DNA from: CAWAQA01 sp963784065
Lineage (GTDB): Bacteria; Acidobacteriota; Vicinamibacteria; Vicinamibacterales; UBA2999
Direction of reading: 5' to 3'
Length of the DNA: 64,000 nucleotides
Assembly: GCA_963784065.1 (NCBI GenBank)
Contig: CAWAQA010000003.1
Span: 930,001 to 994,000, forward strand
Shown here piece after piece: positions 36,497 to 46,018 of this stretch. Both the position numbers and the translations under genes were made by a program. Below the pieces are notes generated by a model. It saw nothing but the letters and a program-made list of their open reading frames with translations. It searched no databases and was not told the origin of the DNA. How positions within the stretch are numbered: position 1 is the first letter of the stretch; each line of letters starts with the position of its first letter.

Positions 36497-37795
36497 ATGA
36501 GACGAGCTTCGGTTGCGATAGCGCTGGCCCTGGTTGCCGCTACGGGCGTATGGGGCCAACAGAGTCGATCGAATCCCTGTGACACGGGCAATGGCGGGCT
36601 GACGCTGCCGGACGGGTTCTGTGCATCGGTCGTGGCCGACAACCTCGGTCCTGCGCGCCACATGGTCGTGAGCCCGAGCGGCGATCTCTATGTCATGCTG
36701 CGCCGCGCGGTCGAAGGTGGCCCCGCCGGCGCGGTCATCGCGTTGCGCGATGCCGACGGCGACGGCCGCTTCGAACAGCAGCAGCGCTTCGGCGCCGGCC
36801 TCAACGGCACAGACATCCTCTGGCACGACGGTTATCTGTACATCGGCTCCGACAACCGGCTGGTGCGCATCCGGATGGACGGCAACGCGCTCGTCCCCAC
36901 CGCCCAGCCCGAAACCATCGTCGAGTTCCCGGCGCAGCGGGGCCACACGGCCAAGCCATTCGCGTTTGGCCGCAACAACGAGGTCTTCGTCCACGTCGGG
37001 GCGCCGAGCAATGCCTGCCAGGAGCCCGACCGCCGCGCCGAGGTGCCAGGCCAGACTCCGTGTCCGTTGCTCGCCGAGCATGGCGGGATTTGGAAATACG
37101 ACGCCAACCGCGTCGGCCAGAAGCACTCCGCCGGAAACCGCTACGCCACCGGCATTCGCCACACGACGTCGTTGATGGCGCATCCAACCACCGGCACGCT
37201 CTTCCAGGTGCAGCACGGCCGCGACCAGCTCGACACGATGTGGCCGAAGCTGTTCACCGCGCAGCAGAACGGCGAATTGCCGGCCGAAGAGATGCACGTG
37301 ATCAAGGAAGGCTCGAACTTCGGATGGCCGTACTGCTACTTCGATCTGGCCCAGAACAAGCGGCTGCAGAATCCGGAGTACGGCGGCGACGGGAAGAAAG
37401 AGGCCGACTGCGCGAAGTTCGACAAGCCGATTGCCAATTTCCCCGCGCACAATGCGCCGCTCGACCTGATGTTCTACACCGGCACCCAGTTCCCCCAGGA
37501 GTACCGCGGTGGCGCGTTCGTCACGTTCCACGGCTCCTGGAATCGCGCGCCGCTGGCGATGGAGGGCTACAACGTCCGCTTCGTGCCGTTCAAGGGCGAC
37601 AGCCCGTCTGGCCCGCATCGCGTCTTCGCCAGCGGCTTCACCGGCAAGCCGCAAATCATGAACCCGAACGAGGCGGCTTACCGTCCGACCGGACTCGTGC
37701 AGGCGCGCGACGGCTCAATCTACGTCTCCGACGACGTCAAGGGCCGTATCTGGAAAATCACTTACTCCGGAAACCGTGCGGGGACGGGAGAATGA
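36497..37795 (+). CDS. Secreted sorbosone/glucose dehydrogenase-like beta-propeller
   Basis: 432 residues from ATG 36497. Signal peptide (MRRASVAIALALVAATGVWG, then QQS) and a six-bladed propeller of the PQQ-dependent sugar dehydrogenase / L-sorbosone dehydrogenase superfamily: FCASVVADNLGPARHMVVSP at the start, ILWHDGYLYIGSDNRLVRIR, GIRHTTSLMAHPTTGTLFQV, EGSNFGWPYCYFD, FVTFHGSWNR, and RPTGLVQARDGSIYVSDDVK at the end. Catalytic His and Arg typical of the family appear plausible but were not verified by alignment, so the substrate is open. The stop overlaps the ATG of the FKBP lipoprotein gene (ATGA, 37792-37795). Confidence 0.85.
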   Translation: MRRASVAIALALVAATGVWGQQSRSNPCDTGNGGLTLPDGFCASVVADNLGPARHMVVSPSGDLYVMLRRAVEGGPAGAVIALRDADGDGRFEQQQRFGAGLNGTDILWHDGYLYIGSDNRLVRIRMDGNALVPTAQPETIVEFPAQRGHTAKPFAFGRNNEVFVHVGAPSNACQEPDRRAEVPGQTPCPLLAEHGGIWKYDANRVGQKHSAGNRYATGIRHTTSLMAHPTTGTLFQVQHGRDQLDTMWPKLFTAQQNGELPAEEMHVIKEGSNFGWPYCYFDLAQNKRLQNPEYGGDGKKEADCAKFDKPIANFPAHNAPLDLMFYTGTQFPQEYRGGAFVTFHGSWNRAPLAMEGYNVRFVPFKGDSPSGPHRVFASGFTGKPQIMNPNEAAYRPTGLVQARDGSIYVSDDVKGRIWKITYSGNRAGTGE

Positions 37796-38262
37796 CAGTC
37801 GAGATGATGCGCGAAAGAACATGTTCGCCCTGGCGAAGGGTGCGCACCACGTATGCCTTCCTGGTGGCAATGGCGATCGCCGCTGCGGGATGTGGCGGCG
37901 GAACGGAGTCGAACGTGACGGAGCTGATAAAGACCGACGCAAAACCCGGCACGGGTGCCGAAGCCGCTTCCGGCCAGAACGTGACGGTGCATTACACCGG
38001 GTGGCTCTACGACGAAACGAAGGGCGACAAGAAGGGCTCGAAGTTCGACAGCTCGCGCGATCGCAACGAGCCCTTCACCTTCCGCCTCGGGGCCGGCGAG
38101 GTGATCCGCGGGTGGGACGAGGGTGTTGCAGGCATGAAGGTTGGCGGACAGCGCGTGCTCACGATTCCGCCACAGTACGGATACGGCGCCCGCGGCGCGG
38201 GCGGCGTGATTCCTCCCAACGCGACGCTGCTCTTCGACGTCGAGCTGCTCGGCGTGCAGTAA
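37792..38262 (+). CDS. FKBP-type peptidyl-prolyl isomerase, predicted lipoprotein
   Basis: 156 residues. N-terminal signal with a lipobox-like IAAAGC after a hydrophobic stretch (TYAFLVAMA), so it is probably lipid-anchored in the periplasm. A single FKBP domain follows: VTVHYTGWLYDETKG, FDSSRDRNEPFTFRLGAGEV, IRGWDEGVAGMKVGGQR, IPPQYGYGARGAGG and VIPPNATLLFDVEL. All active-site residues of the FKBP fold seem to be present. The start is the ATG overlapping the upstream stop; Met codons at residues 5 and 6 are alternatives. It may help fold exported proteins, the preceding propeller included. Confidence 0.93.
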   Translation: MTVEMMRERTCSPWRRVRTTYAFLVAMAIAAAGCGGGTESNVTELIKTDAKPGTGAEAASGQNVTVHYTGWLYDETKGDKKGSKFDSSRDRNEPFTFRLGAGEVIRGWDEGVAGMKVGGQRVLTIPPQYGYGARGAGGVIPPNATLLFDVELLGVQ

Positions 38263-38355
38263 CGACGATCGGGCTACGGTCTACAGTCCACGGTCTGCAG
38301 TCATGACGGCTCGATTCTGCAGACACGGTAGGCCGGAGACCGTAGACTGATCCGC
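38263..38355. repeat. CGGTCTACGG-type spacer hairpin
   Basis: CTACGGTCTACAGTCCACGG (about 38274) is partly mirrored by CGGAGACCGTAGACTG (about 38335-38350), and CTGCAGTC / GATTCTGCAG form an inner dyad. It is a member of the CGGTCT/AGACCG spacer family and lies directly before the GTG start of the methyltransferase gene. Confidence 0.5.
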
Positions 38356-39738
38356 GTGGCCGATGCGCTGGACGTCACCATCGACTCACTGAATGCGGCT
38401 GGCGACGGCGTCGCCAGCGCCGGCGGCCTTCAGCTCACCATCCCGTTCACGATTCCCGGCGAGCGCGTGCGCGTGCACGTTGGCGCGCGGCGGCAGCATG
38501 CGGCCGCTGCGCGGCTCATCGAGGTGCTTGCGCCCTCTCCGCACCGGATCAACCCGAAGTGCCCGCACTTCGGCGTTGATGCCGAGCCCGGACTCGGCCC
38601 GTGCGGCGGCTGCACCTGGCAGCACATCGCCTATCCCGAGCAACTGCGTCTCAAGACGGCGCTGGTCGAGCGGCTGGTTCGGAGCGCCGTGGCTTCAGCC
38701 CCGCGAGTCCGGCCGATGCTGCCGTCAACGGCGGTATCCGATCCCTGGGGCTACAGGCAGAAGGTGCATTTCGTGTTCGGCAACGTGCCGACCGCGGGCC
38801 GCAGGCCGCCTCGGCTCGTGATGGGCCACTACGTCCGCGGCACTCGGCGGGTGATTCCGGTACGCGAGTGCCCGGTCCATGATCCGCGCGGCAACACGCT
38901 GGCGTTCGCGTTCGGGGATGCGTTCGCCCGAGCCGGCGTGACCGCCGCCGACGCTCAGGGTCGAGGCGTGCTTCGGGCGCTCGCGATACGTGCCGCATGC
39001 AACACGAAGGAAATGATGGCCACGATCGTGGCCACCGGCGATGGCGATCGGCAGTTGCGTACCGCAACCCGGCGCGCTGTACAGACCGCGATCGAGCCGC
39101 CGACATCGCTCCACCTCAACCTGCACCCGAAGGACGACGGCTACATCTTCGGCCGCGAGACGCGCACCCTCAGCGGACCGGCGCGCATGCGCGAGGCGGT
39201 CAATGGGGTGTCGTTCGTCGTGTCGCCAACCGCATTCTTCCAGACGAACGTGCGGGCCGCCGGGATCCTGGCGTCGCTGGTGCTCGACGCCGTGCCCGAA
39301 GGAGCGCGGACGCTGGACCTGTATGCCGGCGCCGGCCTGTTCGCGCTGCCGCTCGCACAACGCGGGCAATCGGTCACCGCCGTCGAGGAGAGCCGCGAGG
39401 CGGCGGCGGACGGCGAGGCGAGCCTCCGGCTGAACCGCATTCCGCCCGAACGATGCCGGTTCATCGCGAAGCCGGTCGAAGCAACGCTGCGGACGATCCG
39501 TTCGGCGGAGGCCGTCGTCCTCGATCCCCCGCGCGAAGGCTGCACGGAAGACGTGCTCGAGGACGTATTCGGACGCCTGCAACCCGCGGTCGCCGTGTAC
39601 GTCTCGTGCAATCCCGAGGCGCTCGCCCGTGACCTGAAGACGATTGCGCGCCATCGCTACACGATCGGGTCGATTCAGCCGGTGGACATGTTTCCGCACA
39701 CCGCCCACGTGGAGGCCGTCGTGCGGCTGACGCGATGA
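38356..39738 (+). CDS. 23S rRNA / tRNA (uracil-5-)-methyltransferase, RlmD/TrmA family
   Basis: 460 residues from GTG 38356. N-terminal TRAM domain (LNAAGDGVASAGGLQLTIPF to GERVRVHVGARR), then a 4Fe-4S cluster motif (CPHFG...GPCGGCTWQHI), the RNA-binding middle part, and a Rossmann methyltransferase domain: FFQTNVRAAGILASL, LDLYAGAGLFALPLA, VVLDPPREGC, and the catalytic Cys in VYVSCNPEALARDL. The cluster and catalytic Cys are the RlmCD/RumA type. Target base (U1939, U747 of 23S rRNA or tRNA U54) cannot be assigned. The stop overlaps the ATG of the propeller gene by four bases. Confidence 0.93.
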   Translation: MADALDVTIDSLNAAGDGVASAGGLQLTIPFTIPGERVRVHVGARRQHAAAARLIEVLAPSPHRINPKCPHFGVDAEPGLGPCGGCTWQHIAYPEQLRLKTALVERLVRSAVASAPRVRPMLPSTAVSDPWGYRQKVHFVFGNVPTAGRRPPRLVMGHYVRGTRRVIPVRECPVHDPRGNTLAFAFGDAFARAGVTAADAQGRGVLRALAIRAACNTKEMMATIVATGDGDRQLRTATRRAVQTAIEPPTSLHLNLHPKDDGYIFGRETRTLSGPARMREAVNGVSFVVSPTAFFQTNVRAAGILASLVLDAVPEGARTLDLYAGAGLFALPLAQRGQSVTAVEESREAAADGEASLRLNRIPPERCRFIAKPVEATLRTIRSAEAVVLDPPREGCTEDVLEDVFGRLQPAVAVYVSCNPEALARDLKTIARHRYTIGSIQPVDMFPHTAHVEAVVRLTR

Positions 39739-41448
39739 TCTGGCGAGTATCGACGATCGTGCTCGCTGTCGCGCTGGCACTCGCCGCGTTCACGGCCGTG
39801 CGCCGCGCACCGCAGCCTCCGGCCGCTGCGCCGGCGCCAATTCGTACGTCGATCGATCCGCCGCCCGGCGCGGAGCTTGGTGCCGGAGATGACGTCCTGG
39901 ACGCCGCGCTCTCGCCGGAAGGGCGCGAACTGGTGTTCGTGGCGACGTCGGCGGGCGTCCCGCAGCTGTGGCGGCGCCCTCTCGACGCCGAACGCGCGGA
40001 GCTCTTGACCGGCACCGATGGCGCGGCGATGCCGGCGTGGAAGCGCGGAGGCGGCGTCGTCTCGTTCTTCGCTGGCGGCAGGCTCAGGCAGATCGCGCTG
40101 CGCGACGGCGCGGTCCGCGACCTTGCCGACGCGCCGTCGCCCTCGGGAGCGGCGTGGCTGCCTGATGGATCGCTGCTCTATGCTCCCGAGGCGCGAGGGC
40201 CGATCAGGCGCCTGCGCGCAGGGAGCCTGAGCGACGCCACGACGTTGCGCAGCGGCGACGTTGCGCACGGCGCTCCAGAAGCGGTCGGCGACGCCGGGGA
40301 TTTTCTCTACGTGGCGCAGGTGGCGGCCGGCCGGCGGATCGTGCGGCTGGTACGCCAGGGCGGCGAGATCGATCTCGCGCGGACATCCGGGCATGCCGCG
40401 ATGATCGGCGACGTCCTCGTGCACGTGCTCGATGGCGCGCTGAGCGTCCAGCGGTTCGACGCAGAACGGGGCGCGCTGACCGGGCGCGCCGCGCGGCTGG
40501 CGTTCGACGTCGGCGTGTCGGCGTCAGGGCGCGCATTCTTCACGGCCTCGACGCGTGTCATCGTGTGGGCGGCGGCCGCTCCGCGCGCCCGGGAGCTGGC
40601 GTGGTTCGACCTGCACGGGCGGCGCGCCGGCCGTGTGTCCGAGCCTGCTGACTACTGGCAGGTGCGGCTTTCGTCCGACGATCGCGCGGCGGCCGTGACG
40701 ATGCTCGATCCGCTGCTTCGCACGCTGGACGTGTTCGTGCTGCCCGTGATGAACACGCCGGAGCCTGGCCGGCGGCTGACGCTGTCGCTCTCTGCCGACT
40801 CCGACCCGGTGTGGGCGCCCGATGGATCGCGGATCGTGTTCCGCTCGATGCAGGGCGGCCAGCCGAACCTCTTCGCGCGGCCGCCGCAGTTCTCCGAGCA
40901 GCCCGACCAGTCCGTGCTGCGATCCGAGCTCGACGAGACGCCCTCCGACTGGCGCGGAGGGACGCTGCTCTTCCACGCGCCGGGCAGCGGCACGGGGTAT
41001 GACGTCTGGACGCTCGATCTGACGAGCGGCGACCGCCGCGCCATCGCGCGCAGCGGCTTCAACGAGTCCGACGCACGCTGGTCGCCTGACGGGCGATGGA
41101 TCGCCTACGTCAGCGATGAGCCAGGCCGGCCCGAGATCTTCGTGGAGCGCTGGCCGCAGGACGGCCGCAAGTGGCGTGTCACCTCGGCCGGCGGCACCCG
41201 TCCACGCTGGCGCCGTGACGCGCGCGCCCTGCTTTTTCTCCGCGACGGGGCCTTGATGCAGGTCACGATGGAAGAGCGAGGGTCCGACGTGGCGTTCAGC
41301 GCCGCGTCGCTCGTCGCCGACCTTTCCGGCGCGCGTGACTATGCCCCAGCCAACCGCAGCGATCGGCTGCATCGCCGTCGTTCCCCTGGCCCGGGCCGAA
41401 AGCCCGCGGGCCCGCGTCATCGCGGACTGGATCTCGCTCGTTCAGTAG
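39735..41448 (+). CDS. PD40 (WD40-like) beta-propeller protein, exported (apparent frameshift near 41370)
   Basis: About 570 residues. N-terminal hydrophobic helix (VSTIVLAVALALAAFTAV), then TolB-like PD40 blades: AALSPEGRELVFVATS, AAWLPDGSLLYAPE, PVWAPDGSRIVFRSMQ, ARWSPDGRWIAYVSDE, which repeat Trp-x-Pro-[DE]-Gly motifs. The uninterrupted frame runs on to 42206, but that part is antisense to the next genes. A one-base shift near 41370 gives IAVVPLARAESPRARVIADW followed by a TAG at 41446-41448, a sensible end. Coupled to the methyltransferase gene by ATGA. Role unknown; PD40 proteins often bind proteins or peptidoglycan in the periplasm. Confidence 0.8.
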
Positions 41449-41993
41449 AACCAGTCCACGATGACATCGCGCGTGCCCTGGCTCACCGCCGCGACCTCGT
41501 GCAGCATGCCGGCATCGAAAGCCACGAGCATCCCCTCCCGCGGCACCACGTCCACGCGCGCGTCGATGAGGCACAACTCACCACCGCTGAACTCGCCGTC
41601 GAGCGGCGAGGCCACCGACGTGTTGAGGAAGATCACCAGCGCGATCTGACGTCGGGCGGCATCCGGCCACGCGTCGGTGATCGCGCGATCGACGTGCGGC
41701 AGGTAGAAGTCGCCTTTCTCGTAGCGGAGGAAGCTCACGCCTTCGCGCGCGGTCAGCGTCAACCCGAAGAAGCCGCCGACCTCGTCACGCACCGCGTCGA
41801 GCCGCTGCTCGACTTCGGCGGTCATCTCGGGATCGACGTCAACGGTCGCGACGCGGCGGACCTCCACGTCGAGCGCGACCGTGTCAACGAGAATCTCCGC
41901 CGGTTCGGTCGCGCCGCGGTCCATCAGGCCGCGGATCCGCCGGCAGGTGGCGGTGTCGAGGATACCGTCGATGAAAAAGGGGTCGGAGGTCAT
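41442..41993 (-). CDS. Prolyl 4-hydroxylase-like Fe(II)/2-oxoglutarate dioxygenase
   Basis: About 183 residues from ATG 41993 (MTSDPFFIDGILD); ATG 42005 is possible but falls inside a palindrome. Iron ligands are seen in YLPHVDRAI (HxD) and in the distal His of GMLHEVAAV, with Arg in QGTRDVIVDWF as the 2-oxoglutarate-binding residue, and the jellyroll core LRYEKGDFYLPHVD and FSGGELCLID. This is the P4Hc family. Substrate unknown; proteins with Pro-rich tails or EF-Tu are known targets in bacteria. Its end overlaps the end of the PD40 gene on the opposite strand by seven bases. It lies downstream of the pseudopilin gene at 42.1 kb on the same strand. Confidence 0.87.
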   Translation of the reverse strand: MTSDPFFIDGILDTATCRRIRGLMDRGATEPAEILVDTVALDVEVRRVATVDVDPEMTAEVEQRLDAVRDEVGGFFGLTLTAREGVSFLRYEKGDFYLPHVDRAITDAWPDAARRQIALVIFLNTSVASPLDGEFSGGELCLIDARVDVVPREGMLVAFDAGMLHEVAAVSQGTRDVIVDWFY

Positions 41994-41996
41994 GTG

Positions 41997-42041
41997 AGAG
42001 GACACTTTGCCTCAACCTTCGCAATCGGCAAAGTGTCCTCT
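41997..42041. repeat. Perfect 15-bp inverted repeat upstream of the hydroxylase gene
   Basis: AGAGGACACTTTGCC (41997-42011) and GGCAAAGTGTCCTCT (42027-42041) are exact reverse complements around a 15-base loop, three bases from the ATG at 41993. It could be an operator, a hairpin limiting translation, or the terminator of the upstream pseudopilin gene; no T run follows on the - strand. Confidence 0.85.
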
Positions 42042-42094
42042 GAGAACGGCCTGCCCCCATCATGGTTCCGGTGGAGATCAGACCCGGCGCGATG

Positions 42095-42904
42095 TCAAAA
42101 CCACAGCTCGGCGGCCAGGGTGCTGCCCGGGCGCACCACAATGGTGTCCTGGCTCACGACGGTCCCCGAATTGGGATTGCCGGTCTTGACCACGCGCACC
42201 GCGTGAATGCCTATGGGTACGTTTGCGAAGGTGAACGGCCCGGTGGTATCGCTGACGTCGTCTTCGCTGCCGTTCGCCGCATACAGCAGGTCGACGCGAT
42301 ATCCCGTCGGATCGACTCGCGTCCTGCCGCCGGTGATGGTCTTGACGGTGACCGTCACGTTGCCGGTGACCGCCGGGGCGGCCGGCGGGTACACGATGTC
42401 GTCCATGGTATTGGCGACCCCGTCCGGGCCGGCGCTGCGCACCTGACCTGACGATGCGCCCGTATACGGGCGCCCGAAAGCATCGAGCGCATAGTCGGTC
42501 GGCGACGCACCGATGTTGATGTAGGGCCCGCGCCACCCCATGCCAATGCCCCGGGTCGTGTTCGTCGTATAGGCCGGGAGCGATCCTCGCTGCACCAGTT
42601 CCTGGAAGCTGCCAGGCATGCGGCCGATATCACCGACGAACCCGAACCGCGACTGAGTGTGATCGCCGACGATGGCGTCGTGCAGCGCCCGCGCCTCGAG
42701 CGCCGTGGAGGCGATGCGCGCGTCCATGACCCGCTGCACCACGGCCGGCGTCACCGTCGCCGTGAGGATCCCGATCACCGAGAGCACCACGACGAGCTCG
42801 ATGAGCGTAAACCCTGAAGCTGGCAGCAGGCAGCCCGCAGCCGGCAGTCCGCTGCGCCTTGCCCTACTGCCGGCTGCCGGCTGCCAGCTGCCTGCCTGCC
42901 TCAT
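42095..42904 (-). CDS. Pseudopilin / type II secretion GspG-like protein with long leader (number 11 of the locus)
   Basis: 269 residues. The type IV pilin-like N-terminal motif is ASG followed by FTLIELVVVLSVIGIL, with Glu at mature position 5 and Pro about 22 residues in (ATVTPAV). The leader before it is unusually long (about 31 residues) and is encoded by CTGCCGGCTGC-type repeats. Nonetheless ATG 42904 overlaps the GspF stop (ATGA), so this start looks real. The periplasmic part has GMGWRGPYINIGASPTDYAL, DAFGRPYTGASS and then a C-terminal Ig-like or carboxypeptidase-regulatory-like extension (VTVTVKTITGGRTRVDPTGY to LAAELWF) absent from the other pseudopilins. This suggests a major or tip subunit with an added domain. 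Confidence 0.87.
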   Translation of the reverse strand: MRQAGSWQPAAGSRARRSGLPAAGCLLPASGFTLIELVVVLSVIGILTATVTPAVVQRVMDARIASTALEARALHDAIVGDHTQSRFGFVGDIGRMPGSFQELVQRGSLPAYTTNTTRGIGMGWRGPYINIGASPTDYALDAFGRPYTGASSGQVRSAGPDGVANTMDDIVYPPAAPAVTGNVTVTVKTITGGRTRVDPTGYRVDLLYAANGSEDDVSDTTGPFTFANVPIGIHAVRVVKTGNPNSGTVVSQDTIVVRPGSTLAAELWF

Positions 42905-44118
42905 TGAATCCCCCGCAGGAGCTGGAACAAGGGCAGGTAGAACGCCAGTGCCATCAGCACGAACGTGCCCGCGAGGATGACGAGGAGAATCGGCCCGAAC
43001 AGGGTGAGCGAGCGCTTGATCGTCCGGTCAACTTCCCCGTCGAAGTAGCGGCGGACGTCCTCGAGCGCCTTCGACATGCGGCCCGTCCGCTCGCCGAGCG
43101 CAATCATCTGGATGACCACGGGCGGGAACTCGCCGACGGCGCGCAGCGCGTTGGACAGCGACTCGCCCGCCATCACGCGCTGCACCGCGCGGCTGAACTG
43201 CTGCGACAGGTGAGCGTTGCCGATCAGCTTTTCGATGAGCGTCAGCGATGGCGCCACCTCGAGGCCGGAGTCGTGCAGCGTCGCGAAGTAGTGCGCGAAC
43301 CGCGACAACGCGATCTTCCGCATCAGCTCGCCGATGATCGGGATGCGCATCGCCGTTCGCGTCAGGACGATGCTGCCGTCCGGCGTCTGCGCGTACATCC
43401 TGATCGACACGAACAGCACGATGAGCGCGCTGATGATGACGGGCCAGTACATGCGGAGCCCGCCGGACGCGCCCATCACGATCCGTGTCGGCAGCGGCAG
43501 CTCGATCTGGGCGTTGAGCCGCTCGTACACCGCCATGAAGCGCGGGATCGTGAAGACGACCAGCACGACCGACAGCACCCCGAGCATGAACACCACGAGG
43601 GCGGGGTAGGTCGCGACCTCGCGGATGCGGCCGTTCAGGTCGTCCTGCCATTCGAGCTGGGCGACGAGGTCGGTGAGCGCGCGCTCCATCTGGCCCGTCG
43701 CTTCGCCTGCCCTGGCGATGTTGACGTACATCTCGTTGAAGACCTTCGGGTGCTTCGCCAGCGCGCTGGACAGGCTGTCGCCCGACTCGATGTCGCGGCG
43801 CACCGCCGCCACCACACGCCGCAAGGCCACCTTCTTCGTCTGGGTCTCGATGTCCTCGAGCCCCTCGACCAGCCCGACGCCCGTCGCCATCACGGTTGCG
43901 ACCTGGTTGGTGAAGAAGATGAGGTCGCGCCGGGTGATCCGCTCCAGGATCCGGATCTCCGCCAACGCGACGCCGCCTTCGGATGCGACGACGCTCCGCA
44001 CCAGGTACTGGCCCTGGCGCCGCAGCACCTCGGCGAGCTGGTCCTCGGTGTCGGCCGCGGCCATGCCCTTCAGCTCGATCCCGCTGTCGTCGACGGAGAC
44101 GTAGGAGAAACTAGGCAC
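42901..44118 (-). CDS. gspF: Type II secretion / type IV pilus inner-membrane platform protein GspF/PilC
   Basis: Cytoplasmic-membrane platform that couples ATPase motion to pseudopilus growth. 405 residues from GTG 44118 (VPSFSYVSVDDSGIELKG). Two T2SSF domains: ITRRDLIFFTNQVATVMATG and ALSRFAHYFATLHDSGLEVA, each followed by IARAGEATGQME or IALGERTGRMSKA type motifs. Three membrane helices are visible (for example LVVFMLGVLSVVLVVFTI and the C-terminal VILAGTFVLMALAFYLPLF). The frame is open to 44244 but that stretch is spacer repeat. The stop overlaps the pseudopilin start, so those two are coupled. Confidence 0.95.
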   Translation of the reverse strand: MPSFSYVSVDDSGIELKGMAAADTEDQLAEVLRRQGQYLVRSVVASEGGVALAEIRILERITRRDLIFFTNQVATVMATGVGLVEGLEDIETQTKKVALRRVVAAVRRDIESGDSLSSALAKHPKVFNEMYVNIARAGEATGQMERALTDLVAQLEWQDDLNGRIREVATYPALVVFMLGVLSVVLVVFTIPRFMAVYERLNAQIELPLPTRIVMGASGGLRMYWPVIISALIVLFVSIRMYAQTPDGSIVLTRTAMRIPIIGELMRKIALSRFAHYFATLHDSGLEVAPSLTLIEKLIGNAHLSQQFSRAVQRVMAGESLSNALRAVGEFPPVVIQMIALGERTGRMSKALEDVRRYFDGEVDRTIKRSLTLFGPILLVILAGTFVLMALAFYLPLFQLLRGIQ

Positions 44119-44252
44119 CTGTCGGTCTCCGGTCCACGGACTCCGGTCTACCGGCCCCCGCGTTGCCAAGCGGTGAAGGGACGGCGCGGCGACTCTCACC
44201 CCCAGTACGACCGGCGACTGGAGCCCGGAGACTGGAGACCACACGCAGTCCT

Positions 44253-45897
44253 CTACTCATAGGCCACCCGCAGGACTTCTTCGAGCGTCGTCTGCCCGAA
44301 GATTGCCTTGGCCAGGGCATCGTCCATCAGCGTCTTCATGCCCGAGCGCACGGCGGCTTCCTTGATGAGGCGCGAATCGGCGCGCTCACGGATCAGCGTG
44401 TGCGTCGCGTGGTCCACGACCAGGATCTCCATCGCGCCGGTTCGCCCGCGGTAGCCGGTATCGCCGCACTTGGTGCAGCCGCGGCCGCGGTAGAACACCA
44501 GGCCCGGATCTGGCGTCAGGCCGACCTTGGCGAGCATCTCCGCCGAATACTCGGCGGTGTCCTTGCAGTCGGGACAGATCGTCCGCAGCAGCCGCTGCGC
44601 GATGACGCCGACGATGCCCGACGCCAGCAGGTACGGCTCCAGCCCCATGTCCATGAGGCGCGGGACCGCGCCGGCCGAGTCCTGCGTGTGCAGCGTGCTG
44701 AACACGAGGATGCCCGACAGCGCGGCGCGGAGCGCGAGCTGCGCGGTTTCCGGGTCGCGGATCTCACCGATCATGATGATGTCGGGATCCTGGCGGAGCA
44801 GCGAACGAATCGCCGTGGCGAAGGTGAACCCCGCCTTCGGCCGAATCTGCGTCTGGCGGATCGTCGGGATCTGGTACTCGACCGGATCCTCGACGGTCAG
44901 GATGTTGCGCTCGATGCTGCCGAGATATGACAGCGCCGAATAGAGCGTCGTCGTCTTGCCCGCGCCGGTGGGACCGGTCACGAGGACGATGCCGCGCGAC
45001 TTGCTGAGGATGTCGCGGAACAGCGCGTAGTTGCGGTTGTTGAATCCCAGCTCCTCGAGGCCGCGAACCAGCTTCTCCTTCTCGAGGATGCGGATGGCGA
45101 CCTTCTCGCCGAATGTCGTCGGAAAGGTGGCCACGCGCAGATCGACGCGGCGGCCGTTGACCATCTGCGAGATGCGGCCGTCCTGCGGCAGCCGCTGTTC
45201 CGTGATGTCGAGGCCGCCGAGCACCTTGAGGCGGCTGACGAGCGGCGCATGCAGTTCGCGCGGAATCGTATCGCTCGGAATCAGCACGCCGTCGATGCGA
45301 TGCCGGATACGGACGGACTGGTCTTCAGGCTCGATATGCAGGTCGGTGGCGCCGCGGGCGATGGCGTCGTTGATGACGAGTTCCAGCAGGCGCACCACCG
45401 GCGAATCGGTGGTCACGACGTCCACCTGCGGCGCGTTGAGGGCGTCCACGCCCTCCTTCACGAGGTCCCGCACGTCGGAGCGGTCGGTATAGCAGCGCTC
45501 GATCACGTTGCGCACGTTCTGCGCCGTGCCGCAGGTCACCTCGATGGGCCGCCCGACGAGCCGCTCGAGCTCGTCGAGCGCGACGACGTCGAACGGGTTG
45601 GCCTGAAGGATCTCGAGCGCCTTGTTCTTGAACCCCACGGGAGCGAGGACGTGCTGGCGTGCGAAATGCTCGGGCACGAGCGCGACGGCGTCACGATCCG
45701 GCAGCAGCCCGTCGATCGTCACGAACGGCACACCCGCCTCGCGCGCCAGCGCGCGGGCGAGCGCCTCCTCGGTGATGAAGTTCAGGGACAGCAGGATGTC
45801 GCCGAGCAGGGCTCCGCTGCTGCGCTGCTGCGCGAGCGCCTGCTCGAGCTGCGCGGTGCTGACGACGCCGTCCTTGATGAGAATCTGTCCTAGACAC
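44253..45897 (-). CDS. gspE: Type II secretion / pilus assembly ATPase GspE/PilB (start disturbed by an apparent extra base)
   Basis: Hexameric cytoplasmic ATPase driving pseudopilus extension. N-terminal MshEN-type domain (LGQILIKDGVVSTAQLEQAL), then the core: LELVINDAIARGATDLHIEP, Walker A GPTGAGKTTT, Asp box TVEDPVEYQIP, Walker B IIMIGEIRDPETAQLALRAA, His box STLHTQDSAG, and the zinc-binding tetracysteine (ICPDC and GCTKCG). The frame is open from 45911 but without an ordinary start. GTG 45897 would be correct if one T at about 45894 were removed (giving M-LGQILIKDG). A shorter start at GTG 45731 would cut the N-terminal domain and is less likely. Full length is about 548 residues. Separated from gspF by about 130 bp of CGGTCTCCGG-type spacer repeat. 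Confidence 0.95.
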
Positions 45898-46018
45898 GTC
45901 GGACGTCTCTTAGAAAGGCCTCAGGGCTCAGTAGGTTCAAGGCGGTCCAAAGGGCCACGCCATCCAGGCCGGTCTTCGGACCCGGCATCGCTCCGCGCGC
46001 ACCTCAGGCCTGATTGCC

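Noticed and set aside
41449..42206. Extension of the PD40 propeller to 823 residues
   Set aside because: The extension is antisense to the prolyl-4-hydroxylase-like gene and the pseudopilin; a one-base correction near 41370 gives a proper stop at 41448.
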